Positions 1 through 7,708 of a DNA stretch of 9,951 nucleotides are shown here, in pieces (the first letter of the stretch is position 1; each line of letters starts with the position of its first letter). The stretch lies in NCBI GenBank assembly GCA_963579925.1, contig CAUZJA010000096.1, positions 1-9,951 on the forward strand, given 5' to 3'. The notes under the pieces were generated by a model. That model saw only the letters and a program-made list of their open reading frames with translations, had not been told where the DNA came from and did not search any database. Made by a program: the position numbers and the translations under genes. This stretch comes from UBA1151 sp963579925. Its GTDB lineage: Bacteria > Chloroflexota > Dehalococcoidia > Lucifugimonadales > Lucifugimonadaceae.

Positions 1-92
1 ACACGATCCGGCCACACAGCTCACTTGGATACCGACCGCCAGCCCCAGAGGTCATCATGCCAAGGGTACAGCTGGTCGGAGAACCGAGATAA
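1..92 (+). CDS. IS3-type transposase, C-terminal fragment (cut by window edge)
   Basis: The third forward frame is open from the window edge to a TAA at 90-92. It reads TIRPHSSLGYRPPAPEVI and about ten further residues. The IRPHSSLGYRPPAP string is the characteristic end of the DDE integrase-core transposase (OrfB) of IS3-family elements, which cuts and joins DNA ends during transposition. Only about 29 residues are visible, so the DDE residues, OrfA and the programmed frameshift cannot be judged, nor can whether the element is intact. A probable IS terminal repeat follows within 30 bases of the stop, which fits a real IS right end. The family call is confident; the subgroup is not resolved. 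Confidence 0.85.
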   Translation, partial: TIRPHSSLGYRPPAPEVIMPRVQLVGEPR

Positions 93-106
93 TGGGTGGT
101 AACGGT

Positions 107-121
107 CTTGGGGGCAGGTCA
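107..121 (+). repeat. Probable right terminal inverted repeat of the IS
   Basis: CTTGGGGGCAGGTCA lies 15 bases after the transposase stop and ends in CA, as expected for an IS3-family right end. Its partner (the left terminal repeat) is not in the window, so pairing could not be tested. Confidence 0.55.
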
Positions 122-298
122 CGTGTGGAGCATGGTCCCGCAGTGAGCGAACTTATATGGGCTGCACTACCCAGTCAATCCTTCGATAGGCTCATCTTTG
201 TAGGTTTTAGATACGAAACAAGGATGAACGGAGGGATTTCGCAACTAGATCGCCATGTGCTTGTCGATTCATCGCAGACGCGCACCGCGTTAACGAAG

Positions 299-327
299 AA
301 GCCCCCAACCGTATCGATTGGGGGCTT
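299..327 (-). terminator. Hairpin terminator downstream of the EF-G-like gene
   Basis: A perfect 10-bp inverted repeat (AAGCCCCCAA at 299-308, TTGGGGGCTT at 318-327) encloses a 9-base loop. It begins 25 bases past the stop codon of the minus-strand EF-G-like gene. The stem is very GC-rich, but the tract after it is only modestly U-rich on either strand (TTCTTCG on minus, TTTCG on plus). It may work as a weakly bidirectional terminator that also insulates the gene from the IS. Confidence 0.8.
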
Positions 328-351
328 TCGCAGCGCAGACTGCAGGTCGGT

Positions 352-2352
352 CTACTCTTCTTCGTCGGTGCCTTTGTACTGGTCTATGACTCTTTCCGCT
401 TCCATGTGCGGGACCACCGCGTACTCGCTCAGCGTTGCTGAGAAGACGGCCTGAGCCTGCGTGATGGAGCGAAGGTCTGCGGCGTAGCGCTGCATGCTGG
501 CGAGCGGTACAGCGGCCTCGATTTCAGTTGTTCCATCGCCCAGTGGAACCATGCCGATGATCTGAGCGCGCCTGCTATTCAGGTCGCCCATCACCTCACC
601 CTGCGTGGAATCCGGCGTGGTGATTGTGACCTTCATTACGGGTTCAAGAAGCACTGGACGAGCGTCGCTGACACCGTTGCGCAGCGCAAACGAACCAGCG
701 ATCTCGAACGCCATTCCCGATGAGTCGACAGAGTGTGAGCTACCGTCCAGCAGCGTCACGCCAACATCAACGACAGGGAAGCCTGCGAGTACTCCGCCAT
801 CCATGGCGTTCTTGACGCCCTTTTCGACCGCGGGGATGTACTCCTTGGGAACGTTTCCGCCCACGACTTTGCTCTTGAATGTGAAGCCTTCGCCGCGCCC
901 TCTTGGTGCCAGCTCAACCTTCACGTGGCCGTACTGGCCGTGTCCGCCAGATTGCTTCTTGTGTCGATACTCTGACGTTGCCACGGCTGAGATCGTCTCG
1001 CGATATGCGATTTTGGGCAGAGTTGTATCCAGCCCCACGCCAAACTTGCGCTCAATACGAGCCACCGCGATATCTACATGCACATCCCCAAGTCCACGGA
1101 TCACCGTTTGAGATGTCTCTGGATCACGAAGGATGACAAGGCTTGGGTCTTCTTCAGCGATGCGGTTTAGCGCCTCCGCCATCTTGTCCAGATCAGCCTG
1201 CGTTCTTGGTGCCACGGCCAGTCCGAACACGGGTTCTGGGAATTCAATCCGCGGTAGGCCCGCTGGTTCAGATTTCTGAGAAAGTGTATCGCCGGTCTGG
1301 GTCACGGTCAGCTTTGGAATGATTCCAATATCACCCGTGATGATCTCAGAAACGCTCACCTGCTCTTTGGCATGTGGCTCATAGATCTGCCCAACACGCT
1401 CGTTCTCGCCACGCGCATCGTTCCAGACTTGCTGGTCGCCCTTCATGGGCTCGCCGTAAACGCGGAAGAATGAGATCTTGCCTACAAACGGGTCTGCGCT
1501 GGTCTTGAAGACAAAGTTTGCGCTGGCCCCCGCTGCCACTTCAGGCTTCGTGACAGATGTCTCGTCTTCCGGTGACGGAAGGTAGCTGACAACTGCGCTA
1601 AGGAAGCCTTCGATGCCAACTTCTGATGTGGCTGCCGTGGCAACGACGGGGATCAGATTTCCGTTCGCTATGCCGGCTTTGAGGCCGTTGGTGAGGTCTT
1701 CCTGGCTGAGGGTGAGATCCTCCACATACTTCTCCAGGAGATCATCATCTGCTTCTGCAACCGCTTCTATCAGTCGCTCACGCAGATCGGCGGCGTCTGA
1801 TGACTGAGCATCGGGTGAGACAAGGTCGATGGTATCGGTGAAATTTGCTTCGGCGGCATTAGGTGCGTTGACTGCCACGCATTCCCTGCCCCACGCTGCT
1901 GCAATAACATCCAAAGTCTGTCGATAGTCAGTGTTATCGCGGTCGAGTTTGTTGACGACGATCATTCTGGGCAGGCTACGTGAGTCACACTGCTGCCATG
2001 CCTGGGCGGCGCCAACCTCCACGCCGGATACGGCAGATATGACAATTACGCCTACATCGGCAACTTGCAGAGCTGAAAGCATGTCGCCCTTGAAGTCTGC
2101 GTAGCCGGGGGTGTCCAGAATGTTGATCTTGTGCCCATTCCATGGACAGGGCAAGATGGCGGTCTGAATACTTGCGCCTTTTGATTTTTCCTCTGGCTCG
2201 AAATCTGAACTGCTTGTCTGATCATTTACACTGCCAAGACGGTCTACGACGCCGGATTTGAAAAAAGCAGCGTCCGCCAGAGATGTCTTGCCAGCGCCCT
2301 GATGAGCCAACAGCGCGATGTTACGAAGCTGACCGGTGGTGAATGTAGCCAT
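352..2352 (-). CDS. fusA2: Elongation factor G-like GTPase (EF-G2/FusA2 type)
   Basis: This is a 666-residue translational GTPase related to EF-G, which drives tRNA-mRNA translocation on the ribosome. The order is GTPase domain (about 1-265) with P-loop AHQGAGKTS (16-24), DTPGYADF (80-87) and NKLD (134-137); beta-barrel domain II (about 275-370); domain III (about 375-455); domain IV starting near HKKQSGGHGQYG (464-475); and domain V with GDLNSRRAQI (589-598). The length is slightly below the roughly 690-700 of housekeeping EF-G. Two switch features are atypical: the usual DTPGHVDF histidine is Tyr84, and the usual RGITI of switch I reads KGASI. Both point to the EF-G-like paralogue group rather than the main fusA, as does the absence of rpsL, rpsG or tuf neighbours. 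Whether it still translocates is unknown; paralogues of this group vary in activity. The ATG at 2352 has a strong GGAGGT ribosome site (2361-2366) 8 bases upstream. Confidence 0.9.
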   Translation of the reverse strand: MATFTTGQLRNIALLAHQGAGKTSLADAAFFKSGVVDRLGSVNDQTSSSDFEPEEKSKGASIQTAILPCPWNGHKINILDTPGYADFKGDMLSALQVADVGVIVISAVSGVEVGAAQAWQQCDSRSLPRMIVVNKLDRDNTDYRQTLDVIAAAWGRECVAVNAPNAAEANFTDTIDLVSPDAQSSDAADLRERLIEAVAEADDDLLEKYVEDLTLSQEDLTNGLKAGIANGNLIPVVATAATSEVGIEGFLSAVVSYLPSPEDETSVTKPEVAAGASANFVFKTSADPFVGKISFFRVYGEPMKGDQQVWNDARGENERVGQIYEPHAKEQVSVSEIITGDIGIIPKLTVTQTGDTLSQKSEPAGLPRIEFPEPVFGLAVAPRTQADLDKMAEALNRIAEEDPSLVILRDPETSQTVIRGLGDVHVDIAVARIERKFGVGLDTTLPKIAYRETISAVATSEYRHKKQSGGHGQYGHVKVELAPRGRGEGFTFKSKVVGGNVPKEYIPAVEKGVKNAMDGGVLAGFPVVDVGVTLLDGSSHSVDSSGMAFEIAGSFALRNGVSDARPVLLEPVMKVTITTPDSTQGEVMGDLNSRRAQIIGMVPLGDGTTEIEAAVPLASMQRYAADLRSITQAQAVFSATLSEYAVVPHMEAERVIDQYKGTDEEE

Positions 2353-2413
2353 TCCAACTAACCTCCGAATTCAGAGTGCAATCACGATTCCCCTGATTAT
2401 GGGAAATGACGGC

Positions 2414-2422
2414 AGTATAGCA
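2414..2422 (-). promoter_or_regulatory. Candidate extended -10 promoter of the EF-G-like gene
   Basis: Read on the minus strand this is TGCTATACT, an extended -10 element (TGC plus TATACT, one base from TATAAT). It would give a 5' leader of about 55 bases. No good -35 hexamer lies 17 bases upstream (ATAACT near 2437-2442), which suits an extended -10 promoter. Confidence 0.45.
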
Positions 2423-2433
2423 GTGGTTTACGA

Positions 2434-2458
2434 ATAAGTTATAAGGAGCACATAAGGA
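2434..2458 (+). repeat. Short ATAAG direct repeats in the divergent intergenic region
   Basis: ATAAG occurs at 2434-2438, 2441-2445 and 2452-2456. The last two extend to ATAAGGA, giving a 7-bp repeat with an 11-bp period and a GCAC spacer. They sit over the -35 position of the candidate minus-strand promoter and upstream of the broken oxidoreductase, so they could be an operator. The region is AT-rich, so chance is a real alternative. Confidence 0.35.
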
Positions 2459-2502
2459 ATGGTGATATTCGTTACCACTTCATTAAGTAGAGGATGATTT
2501 GT

Positions 2503-3685
2503 ATGAACGCTCCAATACGGCTGGCGATAGTTGGCGGCCACCGCGGCGGGAGCTTCAATTCCGCGCTTCAGGCGTTTGGAGATTTGATCTCTCTGACGGC
2601 TGTTTGCGACACGGATAAGGGTGTTCGAGAACAGTGGATATCTGAGCGACCCGGGGTGAAAGCGTTCGAGCGTTACGAAGACGTCCTGAGGGATCCAACG
2701 GTGGACGCCGTGCTTCTGGCCACGCTTATGATGCTGCACGCTCGACAGGCTATAGACGCGCTGAACGCGGGCAAGCATGTGTTGAGTGAAGTTATTGCCG
2801 CAACGTCTATTGAAGATGCCTGAAATCTGGTCGAGGCGGTTGAGACGACCGGCCTCACTTACATGATGGCCGAGAACTACTGCTATCGCCGCGAGACGAT
2901 GATGATTCTGAACATGGCGGAGCACGGCGTTTTTGGCGAAACAACATTTGCTGAGGGTGCATATATCCACGATTTCCGCCACTTGTTGTTCCACGAGGAT
3001 GGTTCACGCACCTGGCGCGGACAGGTCGCCCAGGGCCTACAGATCAGCCGCTCTAACGGCTACCCAACGCATTCACTTGGCCCCGTATCGCAGTGGCTTG
3101 GCATCAACATACGTAACGCAATCGGCCAGCCGACACGGCTACCCGGCTGCTCTGCTGGGCGAGGGGCACCCGGAGGCATCGCCTCATGCGTGGGAAGATA
3201 CGACTGATTCGGCGTCGACGCTTATCGAGACGGCAAAAGGCAAAGTGATCTCATTGCGCAAAGATTCCGCAAGCCCACGCCCGCACAACATGGTGCACTA
3301 CGGCTTACAAGGCAACGCAGGCGCGTCCATGTCAGCGCGCCACGACGGCGAGGAGCCGCTGGCGTGGATTGAAGGCGTCAGCCCCGGCTCAAACCTGCCC
3401 GGCAGCGAGATGCTGCCTGAATGGCAGTCGCTCTGGGAGTTCGCGAACAAGTGGGAGCACCCCCGCTGGAAAGCTCGCGGCCATGAGGCAAGAGCATCCG
3501 GTCACGGCGGCGGCGACTTCTTCGTACTGGAAGACTTTGCACGAGCAGTCCTTGGGGAGCAGCCATCGCCTATCGATATCTACGATGCGGTGACGTGGAT
3601 CTCCATCACGCCACTATCCGCAGAATCCGTGGCGAACAATGGCGCCGCGATAGATGTGCCTGATTTTCGGTCAGGGCGGCCTTAA
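2503..3685 (+). pseudogene. Gfo/Idh/MocA-family oxidoreductase (GH109-like), broken by a stop and a frameshift
   Basis: When joined across two lesions this encodes about 394 residues of an NAD(P)-dependent Gfo/Idh/MocA sugar-type dehydrogenase, closest in style to GH109-like members. The N-terminus shows a Rossmann strand and glycine loop (RLAIVGGHRGGSF), then GKHVLSEV in place of the classical EKP motif. After a TGA at 2821-2823 the same frame continues with GLTYMMAENYCYRRE and YPTHSLGPVSQWLGIN. Near 3105-3120 the homology jumps to the +1 frame and runs to TAA at 3683-3685 with RPHNMVHYGLQGNAGA, WIEG, GHGGGDFFVLEDF, PIDIYDAVTWISITPLS and VPDF. The TGA sits where the family usually has Arg, so a CGA to TGA transition would explain it. 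The ATG at 2503 is preferred over 2494 because GAGG at 2490-2493 is spaced correctly for it. The stop overlaps the argC stop from the other strand. It is unlikely to make a working enzyme unless the lesions are sequence errors. Confidence 0.85.
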
Positions 3686-4644
3686 GCCTGCAGCCCGGCG
3701 TCTTCCGGTAGGCCGAGCATGAGGTTCATGTTCTGGATTGCTGCGCCTGATGCGCCTTTGCCGAGGTTGTCGTAGATGGCGATAACCGTGATGTGGCCCA
3801 GCTCGTTCGGCAACACCGCGAGGTCGATTCGGTTGGTGTCGTTTGCTCCCCGTGGGTCGAACGCTGGGTGTGAGTAGCCCATGGCTTCATCCACGGTCAG
3901 AACGCGCACAAAAGTCTCGTCTTTGTAGCGCTCGCTGAGCAGCTCCCGCATGCCTTCGGCAGTCGCATCCTCTCGGAGGATGGTGTTGTGCAGCGGGATC
4001 TCCAGCCGCATGCCTGTGATGAATGGCCCAACTGACGGAATGAACTGCGGCTCATATGCGAAGCCGGAGTACAGCGTCATTTCAGGAACGTGCTTGTGCT
4101 TGGTGTGTATGGCGTACGGCGACTCAAACGGCAGTTCGTTAAGCACTGATGACTCATCGCTCCAGTCCGCGATCATCGATTTGCCACCACCCGAGTAGCC
4201 AGAAAGCGCATGTACCGTCATTGGTGCATCGGCAGATACGAAGCCTTCCGTCACCAGCGGCCCAATGCCAAGGATCACCCCGGTTGGGTAGCAGCCGGGG
4301 TTGGCGACGGTTCGCTCCTCCCGAATGGCTTCCCGCTGTTCCGGAGACAACTCCGGCATACCGTACGTCCAGCCCTCTGCAACCCGGTGGGCAGTACTGG
4401 CGTCGATAACCCTTGTGCCGCTGTCTATCGCCCAGTGAGCAGCGTCGTGTGCAGCATCATCGGGAAGACATAGGACCACTAGGTCCGCCTCGTCGTAGAG
4501 TGCCTGTCGATCAGACTCATTTCGGCGCTTTTCGGGGTCGATCGCCAGAATCTCGATATCGTCGCGCGGCACCAGCCAGTCTCTGATCCGAAGACCAGTG
4601 GTGCCTGAAGAGCCATCTATGAAGACTTTGGGACAATTTAACAT
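3682..4644 (-). CDS. argC: N-acetyl-gamma-glutamyl-phosphate reductase, type 2
   Basis: ArgC makes N-acetylglutamate semialdehyde by NADPH-dependent reduction of N-acetylglutamyl phosphate, the third step of arginine synthesis, in the cytoplasm. About 320 residues fit the short type 2 form. Numbered from the chosen start, visible features are the nucleotide-binding loop GSSGTTGLRI (11-20), the active-site NPGCYPTG with nucleophile Cys118, the SGYSGGGK loop (148-155), and the catalytic-histidine segment KHKHVPEM (His183/His185). The chosen ATG at 4644 puts MLNCPKVFIDG at the N-terminus, as type 2 enzymes usually begin just before the first strand. In-frame alternatives are ATG at 4653 and GTG at 4683; none has a good ribosome site, and the GTG lies inside a hairpin. 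No other arg gene is in the window. It lies 110 bases after the repeat-protein gene on the same strand and may be co-transcribed with it. Confidence 0.93.
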   Translation of the reverse strand: MLNCPKVFIDGSSGTTGLRIRDWLVPRDDIEILAIDPEKRRNESDRQALYDEADLVVLCLPDDAAHDAAHWAIDSGTRVIDASTAHRVAEGWTYGMPELSPEQREAIREERTVANPGCYPTGVILGIGPLVTEGFVSADAPMTVHALSGYSGGGKSMIADWSDESSVLNELPFESPYAIHTKHKHVPEMTLYSGFAYEPQFIPSVGPFITGMRLEIPLHNTILREDATAEGMRELLSERYKDETFVRVLTVDEAMGYSHPAFDPRGANDTNRIDLAVLPNELGHITVIAIYDNLGKGASGAAIQNMNLMLGLPEDAGLQA

Positions 4645-4681
4645 TGCGCGCATCCAGTTCTGGGTAAGTTCAAATTGTTTC

Positions 4682-4697
4682 ACGCCTGAGGAGGCGT
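4682..4697 (-). other. Perfect hairpin in the argC leader
   Basis: ACGCCT (4682-4687) and AGGCGT (4692-4697) form a 6-bp GC-rich stem with a 4-base loop. On the minus-strand RNA its 3' arm covers the GTG at 4683, so that start would be occluded. No U-tract follows, so it is not a standard intrinsic terminator. It may be a structured leader or chance. Confidence 0.4.
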
Positions 4698-4742
4698 TGT
4701 CACCAGGGGAAAGCCTTGCGGTTTGAGCCAGGCCTTGAGATA

Positions 4743-4774
4743 TAACCGTAAGGTTTAACGGGAGCGTACGGTTA
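4743..4774 (-). terminator. Inverted repeat spanning the 3' end of the repeat-protein gene (weak terminator or RNA-stabilising stem)
   Basis: TAACCGTA (4743-4750) and TACGGTTA (4767-4774) are perfect 8-bp complements around a 16-base loop that contains the stop codon of the repeat-protein gene. On the minus strand the stem is followed by TATCTCAAGG, with too few U residues for a confident intrinsic terminator. Confidence 0.35.
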
Positions 4775-7706
4775 GCGTGAGGATCACCAGTGATCCATCG
4801 TCTGCTCGTGTGACGCTTGCGCTGATCTTAACGCCCGGCTCCAATATTCCGTCGATCACTGAGTCAGCAGTGATCAGCAGGCGCCGACCACCTGCGAAGA
4901 TGGTGTTGTCTTCAATGAACCCAACTACGCCCTGGATTTCTTGGGGGTCAGTTCCTGCGATAGAGATGTCACCACCTTTGTCGTCACCGCTGTCGGTCTG
5001 GCTTGGTGGTGCTGTAACTGTGATTCTCAGCGCTTCATATCGACCGTCACCCAGTCCTCTAGCGACCGCGCTCACGAAGGCGCCATCTTCCAGACGGCCC
5101 GTTATTTCCGTGGAGGGAGTCAAGATGAGTGTCTCCCCTTCGATCTCCCAGACCTTTCCATTGATCAGCCGGGCGGTGCCGTCTAGCCGGATCTCTGCAA
5201 ACACCGGTTGGGGTGGCTGATCCGGGGTCGTCTGGCCGTTTGCGACTTGTTGCGCGGCGCGTCCCCCAAGCACCTGCAGGATGATCAGGTCACCATCGAT
5301 GGTGCCGTCTGGATCGACCCGATAGAGGATCTGCTGGACAAGGTCAGATGTGTTGAACTGCCGTGGCAGTGCCGCATCACCATTTCGCAGCAGCCGCGAC
5401 GAGCCTACAACCCGAAGCGAAAGTCGCTGGAGACCCTTGGTCACAAACGTAACAATCTCGCCACTCTCATTGAATGAGGCGATTCGGCCGTGGGCGGAGC
5501 GAGCACCGGCGGTGACAACAGTCAGGCTGACGATAGTGTCTGACTGTTCAAGATAGACGACGAGACCAACGATGTCGCCAACGTTGACCGACTCAAGCGA
5601 CTGAATAGACTGGCTATCTTTCACGAGTCTCACGCGGACGTCATCAGCTGGAAGGTTCAGGTTGAGCACGCTGCCGGAGATGGAGTCTACGACCAGCAGC
5701 CCACCGTCGGAATCAACACCAACGACCACGCCTCTGGTCCTGACCAGTTTCGCCGTCTGAACCACCAGCAGGCTGGCCACGCTGCGGACCACGCCGTCCA
5801 CGGAAGCGGATCTAAACTCACCCTGTCGAATTACGTCACCAACAATAATTTCGCCGAAACCGTTGCGCAGGCTTTCGCCCGTTGCAAACTCCGTGCCCGC
5901 CAGAATAGACAGCAACACCGTTTCGCCATCCGGCAATTCCACCGTTAGTTTGTGGCTCTCGAAATCAATCCCCCGGACTGTGCCACTAAATTCAACTTCT
6001 GGTGATCTGGCTACCAGGTTGATTATGGATCCTGATTCCGTATCAAATCTGGTTGAGTTCAGAACATGATCACCAACCAGCAGGCCACCGAGGCGTGTGC
6101 TGATGCCGTCCTTCTGAACCGATGCCTCTTCGGCAACGGTCAAGACCACCAACTGGCCACGCTCTGGAGCGATCACCAGCACGCCGTGTTCCGGATCAAC
6201 CCGGCGCACGACACCTTTCACGTGCTGCTCCCTGTCGACCCGCGGGAACGCGTCGATTCGAATCGCAGTAAGACCTTCGGCGTCGATATCTATTGCGACA
6301 CCAAGGCCCGGAACCAGTGCATCAGTAGTGGCTTCGTTCCCGTTCAAAAGTATTCCCGTGTCAGTGGTCGTTTTCAGAACAATCTTCTCGCCGGTTGATT
6401 GATCGGTCAGGGTCAATACAGCGGTCACAAATCCCTGATCTGTGATCTCATCAAAGCGTGTAATTACGCCCACGAACTGGGTTCTCTGCGTCTGCTGCAG
6501 AGCGTCGATCTCCTCGATTGTGAGAACGGGCTGCTCAATCCTGACTTTGTTGGCCTGAGGAGACGCTGAGTTATCGAGTGGGCTGAACTCAACGAGCACC
6601 CTGTCACCGGGGGCTATTGAAGGCTCTTCAATTGGTCCGTAAGCACGGGTATCTGAGTCATTTTCAAGAAAGTAGCTGGTAGATGGAGTCAGAGCAAAAG
6701 CGAATTGCTTTCCACTGTCGTCGGTCATAATCAGGCGAGTGGGATCAACGCTAACCACTAACCCGGCTGTGCTGATACCGGGAGCGCTTAGTCCCTCCCG
6801 ATCAGCTGTGAGCGAATACTTAGCATGGAGACGCAGGAGATTGGAGCGAATTGCTTCGCGTTCTGCGCCCTGAGTGCGTTCAAATGCACGCTGGAGTGAT
6901 GTGAGATGCCTTCTGACATTCTCCTGCAACAAGCCTCGGAGTTCTTCTACCCGCAAGCTAGCGTCGGTATCCGTTGATCTTTCGGCCTGTACCAGCAGCG
7001 ATTCAAGACGTGCGATCGAGTTCTCAAGATTCTCTGTTGCGATCGCCGATAAGCCGTCGGTGAGGCTGTTCTTACGGGCGACGATAGTCAGGGCGTCGCC
7101 GATTTCCGGTTGGGCAACGTCCGTTGAGAGATCAACAGTCACGGTATTGTCTTCAAGGTCAACCAGAGTGACCTGGGATTCGCCTATCTCAATCACCACA
7201 CCAACTATGTGCCTGGTCTCTAGGTCACTGCGTGGTCGAATCAGCAGGTTCTGAGAGATCAGATTGCCGGTAGGCCCCTCAGTCGCGGTCGACGCTATTC
7301 TGTCGCCTTCCCTGACGCCTGCGAGAGCGATGGTGTTCTGGCCTGAAGTAATCGTGGTTTCACTGTCCACGAAAAGTTCCACTATGCCATCGTCTGTGGC
7401 GACTGAAAGGGATGAGGCCCCAACGCCCAGCACCGTGCCGAAGAGAGCGGTCGCATTTGTGGAGTCAACTTCGTCAGCACTGGCCGAGCCGCCAAGGACA
7501 ACACTAACCAGAACCACCACAGCCATCATGGTGGAAAAAAGACGTTGTGGCGTTACAAGACGCGTGTGCCTGGCAAGCATTGGATTCAGCAGGAAGCCGC
7601 CGGGTATTGCCAGCGAATTCCAGTCCTTGGACCTCCTCTGGAATCTCTCTCGAAATTCCACTGTTAATGATCGGGCTGTTCGGGTTACTGTTGTATTACC
7701 CATCAT
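4755..7706 (-). CDS. Secreted multi-repeat protein with about ten DUF5666-like beta domains
   Basis: This 983-residue protein has no catalytic motif that I recognise. A positively charged N-terminal stretch of about 55 residues leads to a hydrophobic segment (about 57-73, AVVVLVSVVLGG) and an ASA-Asp cleavage-like site near 77, so export by Sec is likely. The mature part repeats one pattern: a G-x-V strand opening, 'V..L.V....G....' strands, then a '.GD.V.V' turn and a closing strand. Approximate repeats are 89-158, 167-213, 314-391, 410-486, 495-566, 573-650, 656-731, 736-813, 836-897 and 921-981. The last two are the clearest DUF5666-like units. A charged helical, coiled-coil-like insert (about 223-303) separates repeats 2 and 3. 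There is no C-terminal anchor or sorting signal. The ATG at 7706 is preferred over TTG at 7712 because GGAGGG (7713-7718) lies 6 bases before it. ATG at 7580 would give a more usual signal peptide length. It starts right at the lipoprotein stop, so the two are probably co-translated. The DUF5666-like assignment is from pattern reading. Confidence 0.8.
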   Translation of the reverse strand: MMGNTTVTRTARSLTVEFRERFQRRSKDWNSLAIPGGFLLNPMLARHTRLVTPQRLFSTMMAVVVLVSVVLGGSASADEVDSTNATALFGTVLGVGASSLSVATDDGIVELFVDSETTITSGQNTIALAGVREGDRIASTATEGPTGNLISQNLLIRPRSDLETRHIVGVVIEIGESQVTLVDLEDNTVTVDLSTDVAQPEIGDALTIVARKNSLTDGLSAIATENLENSIARLESLLVQAERSTDTDASLRVEELRGLLQENVRRHLTSLQRAFERTQGAEREAIRSNLLRLHAKYSLTADREGLSAPGISTAGLVVSVDPTRLIMTDDSGKQFAFALTPSTSYFLENDSDTRAYGPIEEPSIAPGDRVLVEFSPLDNSASPQANKVRIEQPVLTIEEIDALQQTQRTQFVGVITRFDEITDQGFVTAVLTLTDQSTGEKIVLKTTTDTGILLNGNEATTDALVPGLGVAIDIDAEGLTAIRIDAFPRVDREQHVKGVVRRVDPEHGVLVIAPERGQLVVLTVAEEASVQKDGISTRLGGLLVGDHVLNSTRFDTESGSIINLVARSPEVEFSGTVRGIDFESHKLTVELPDGETVLLSILAGTEFATGESLRNGFGEIIVGDVIRQGEFRSASVDGVVRSVASLLVVQTAKLVRTRGVVVGVDSDGGLLVVDSISGSVLNLNLPADDVRVRLVKDSQSIQSLESVNVGDIVGLVVYLEQSDTIVSLTVVTAGARSAHGRIASFNESGEIVTFVTKGLQRLSLRVVGSSRLLRNGDAALPRQFNTSDLVQQILYRVDPDGTIDGDLIILQVLGGRAAQQVANGQTTPDQPPQPVFAEIRLDGTARLINGKVWEIEGETLILTPSTEITGRLEDGAFVSAVARGLGDGRYEALRITVTAPPSQTDSGDDKGGDISIAGTDPQEIQGVVGFIEDNTIFAGGRRLLITADSVIDGILEPGVKISASVTRADDGSLVILTLTVRSR

Positions 7707-7708
7707 GA

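Larger units (their letters stand above)
1..121 (+). mobile_element. Right end of an IS3-family insertion sequence
   Basis: The end of an IS3-type transposase is followed by TGGGGGCAGGTCA at 109-121. Its reverse complement starts TGACCTGCCCCCA, a form common at IS3-family termini, which begin with TG and end with CA. The boundary at 121 is inferred, because the left end and the target duplication lie outside the window. From 122 to about 298 no gene, RNA or repeat could be recognised. The forward frame that stays open through this stretch only runs on antisense into the EF-G-like gene. Confidence 0.7.

Noticed and set aside
122..298. tRNA or small RNA gene in the unassigned stretch after the IS end
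   Set aside because: No cloverleaf arms, TTC loop motif or acceptor pairing could be found by eye on either strand.
92..454. Forward 120-codon open frame at the left edge
   Set aside because: It runs through the IS terminal repeat and the terminator hairpin and ends antisense inside the EF-G-like gene. It resembles no family and has no ribosome site.
605..1111. Forward 168-codon open frame inside the EF-G-like gene
   Set aside because: It is antisense to the conserved domains III-V of a clear EF-G homologue, and its composition is that of a codon shadow.
2821..2823. TGA read through as selenocysteine or a recoded codon
   Set aside because: Family context suggests Arg here, no SECIS-like hairpin was apparent directly after it, and the separate downstream frameshift shows the gene is degraded anyway.
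2428..2994. Minus-strand 188-codon open frame across the divergent region
   Set aside because: It is antisense to the conserved Rossmann part of the oxidoreductase, has no recognisable domain, and overlaps the promoter of the EF-G-like gene.
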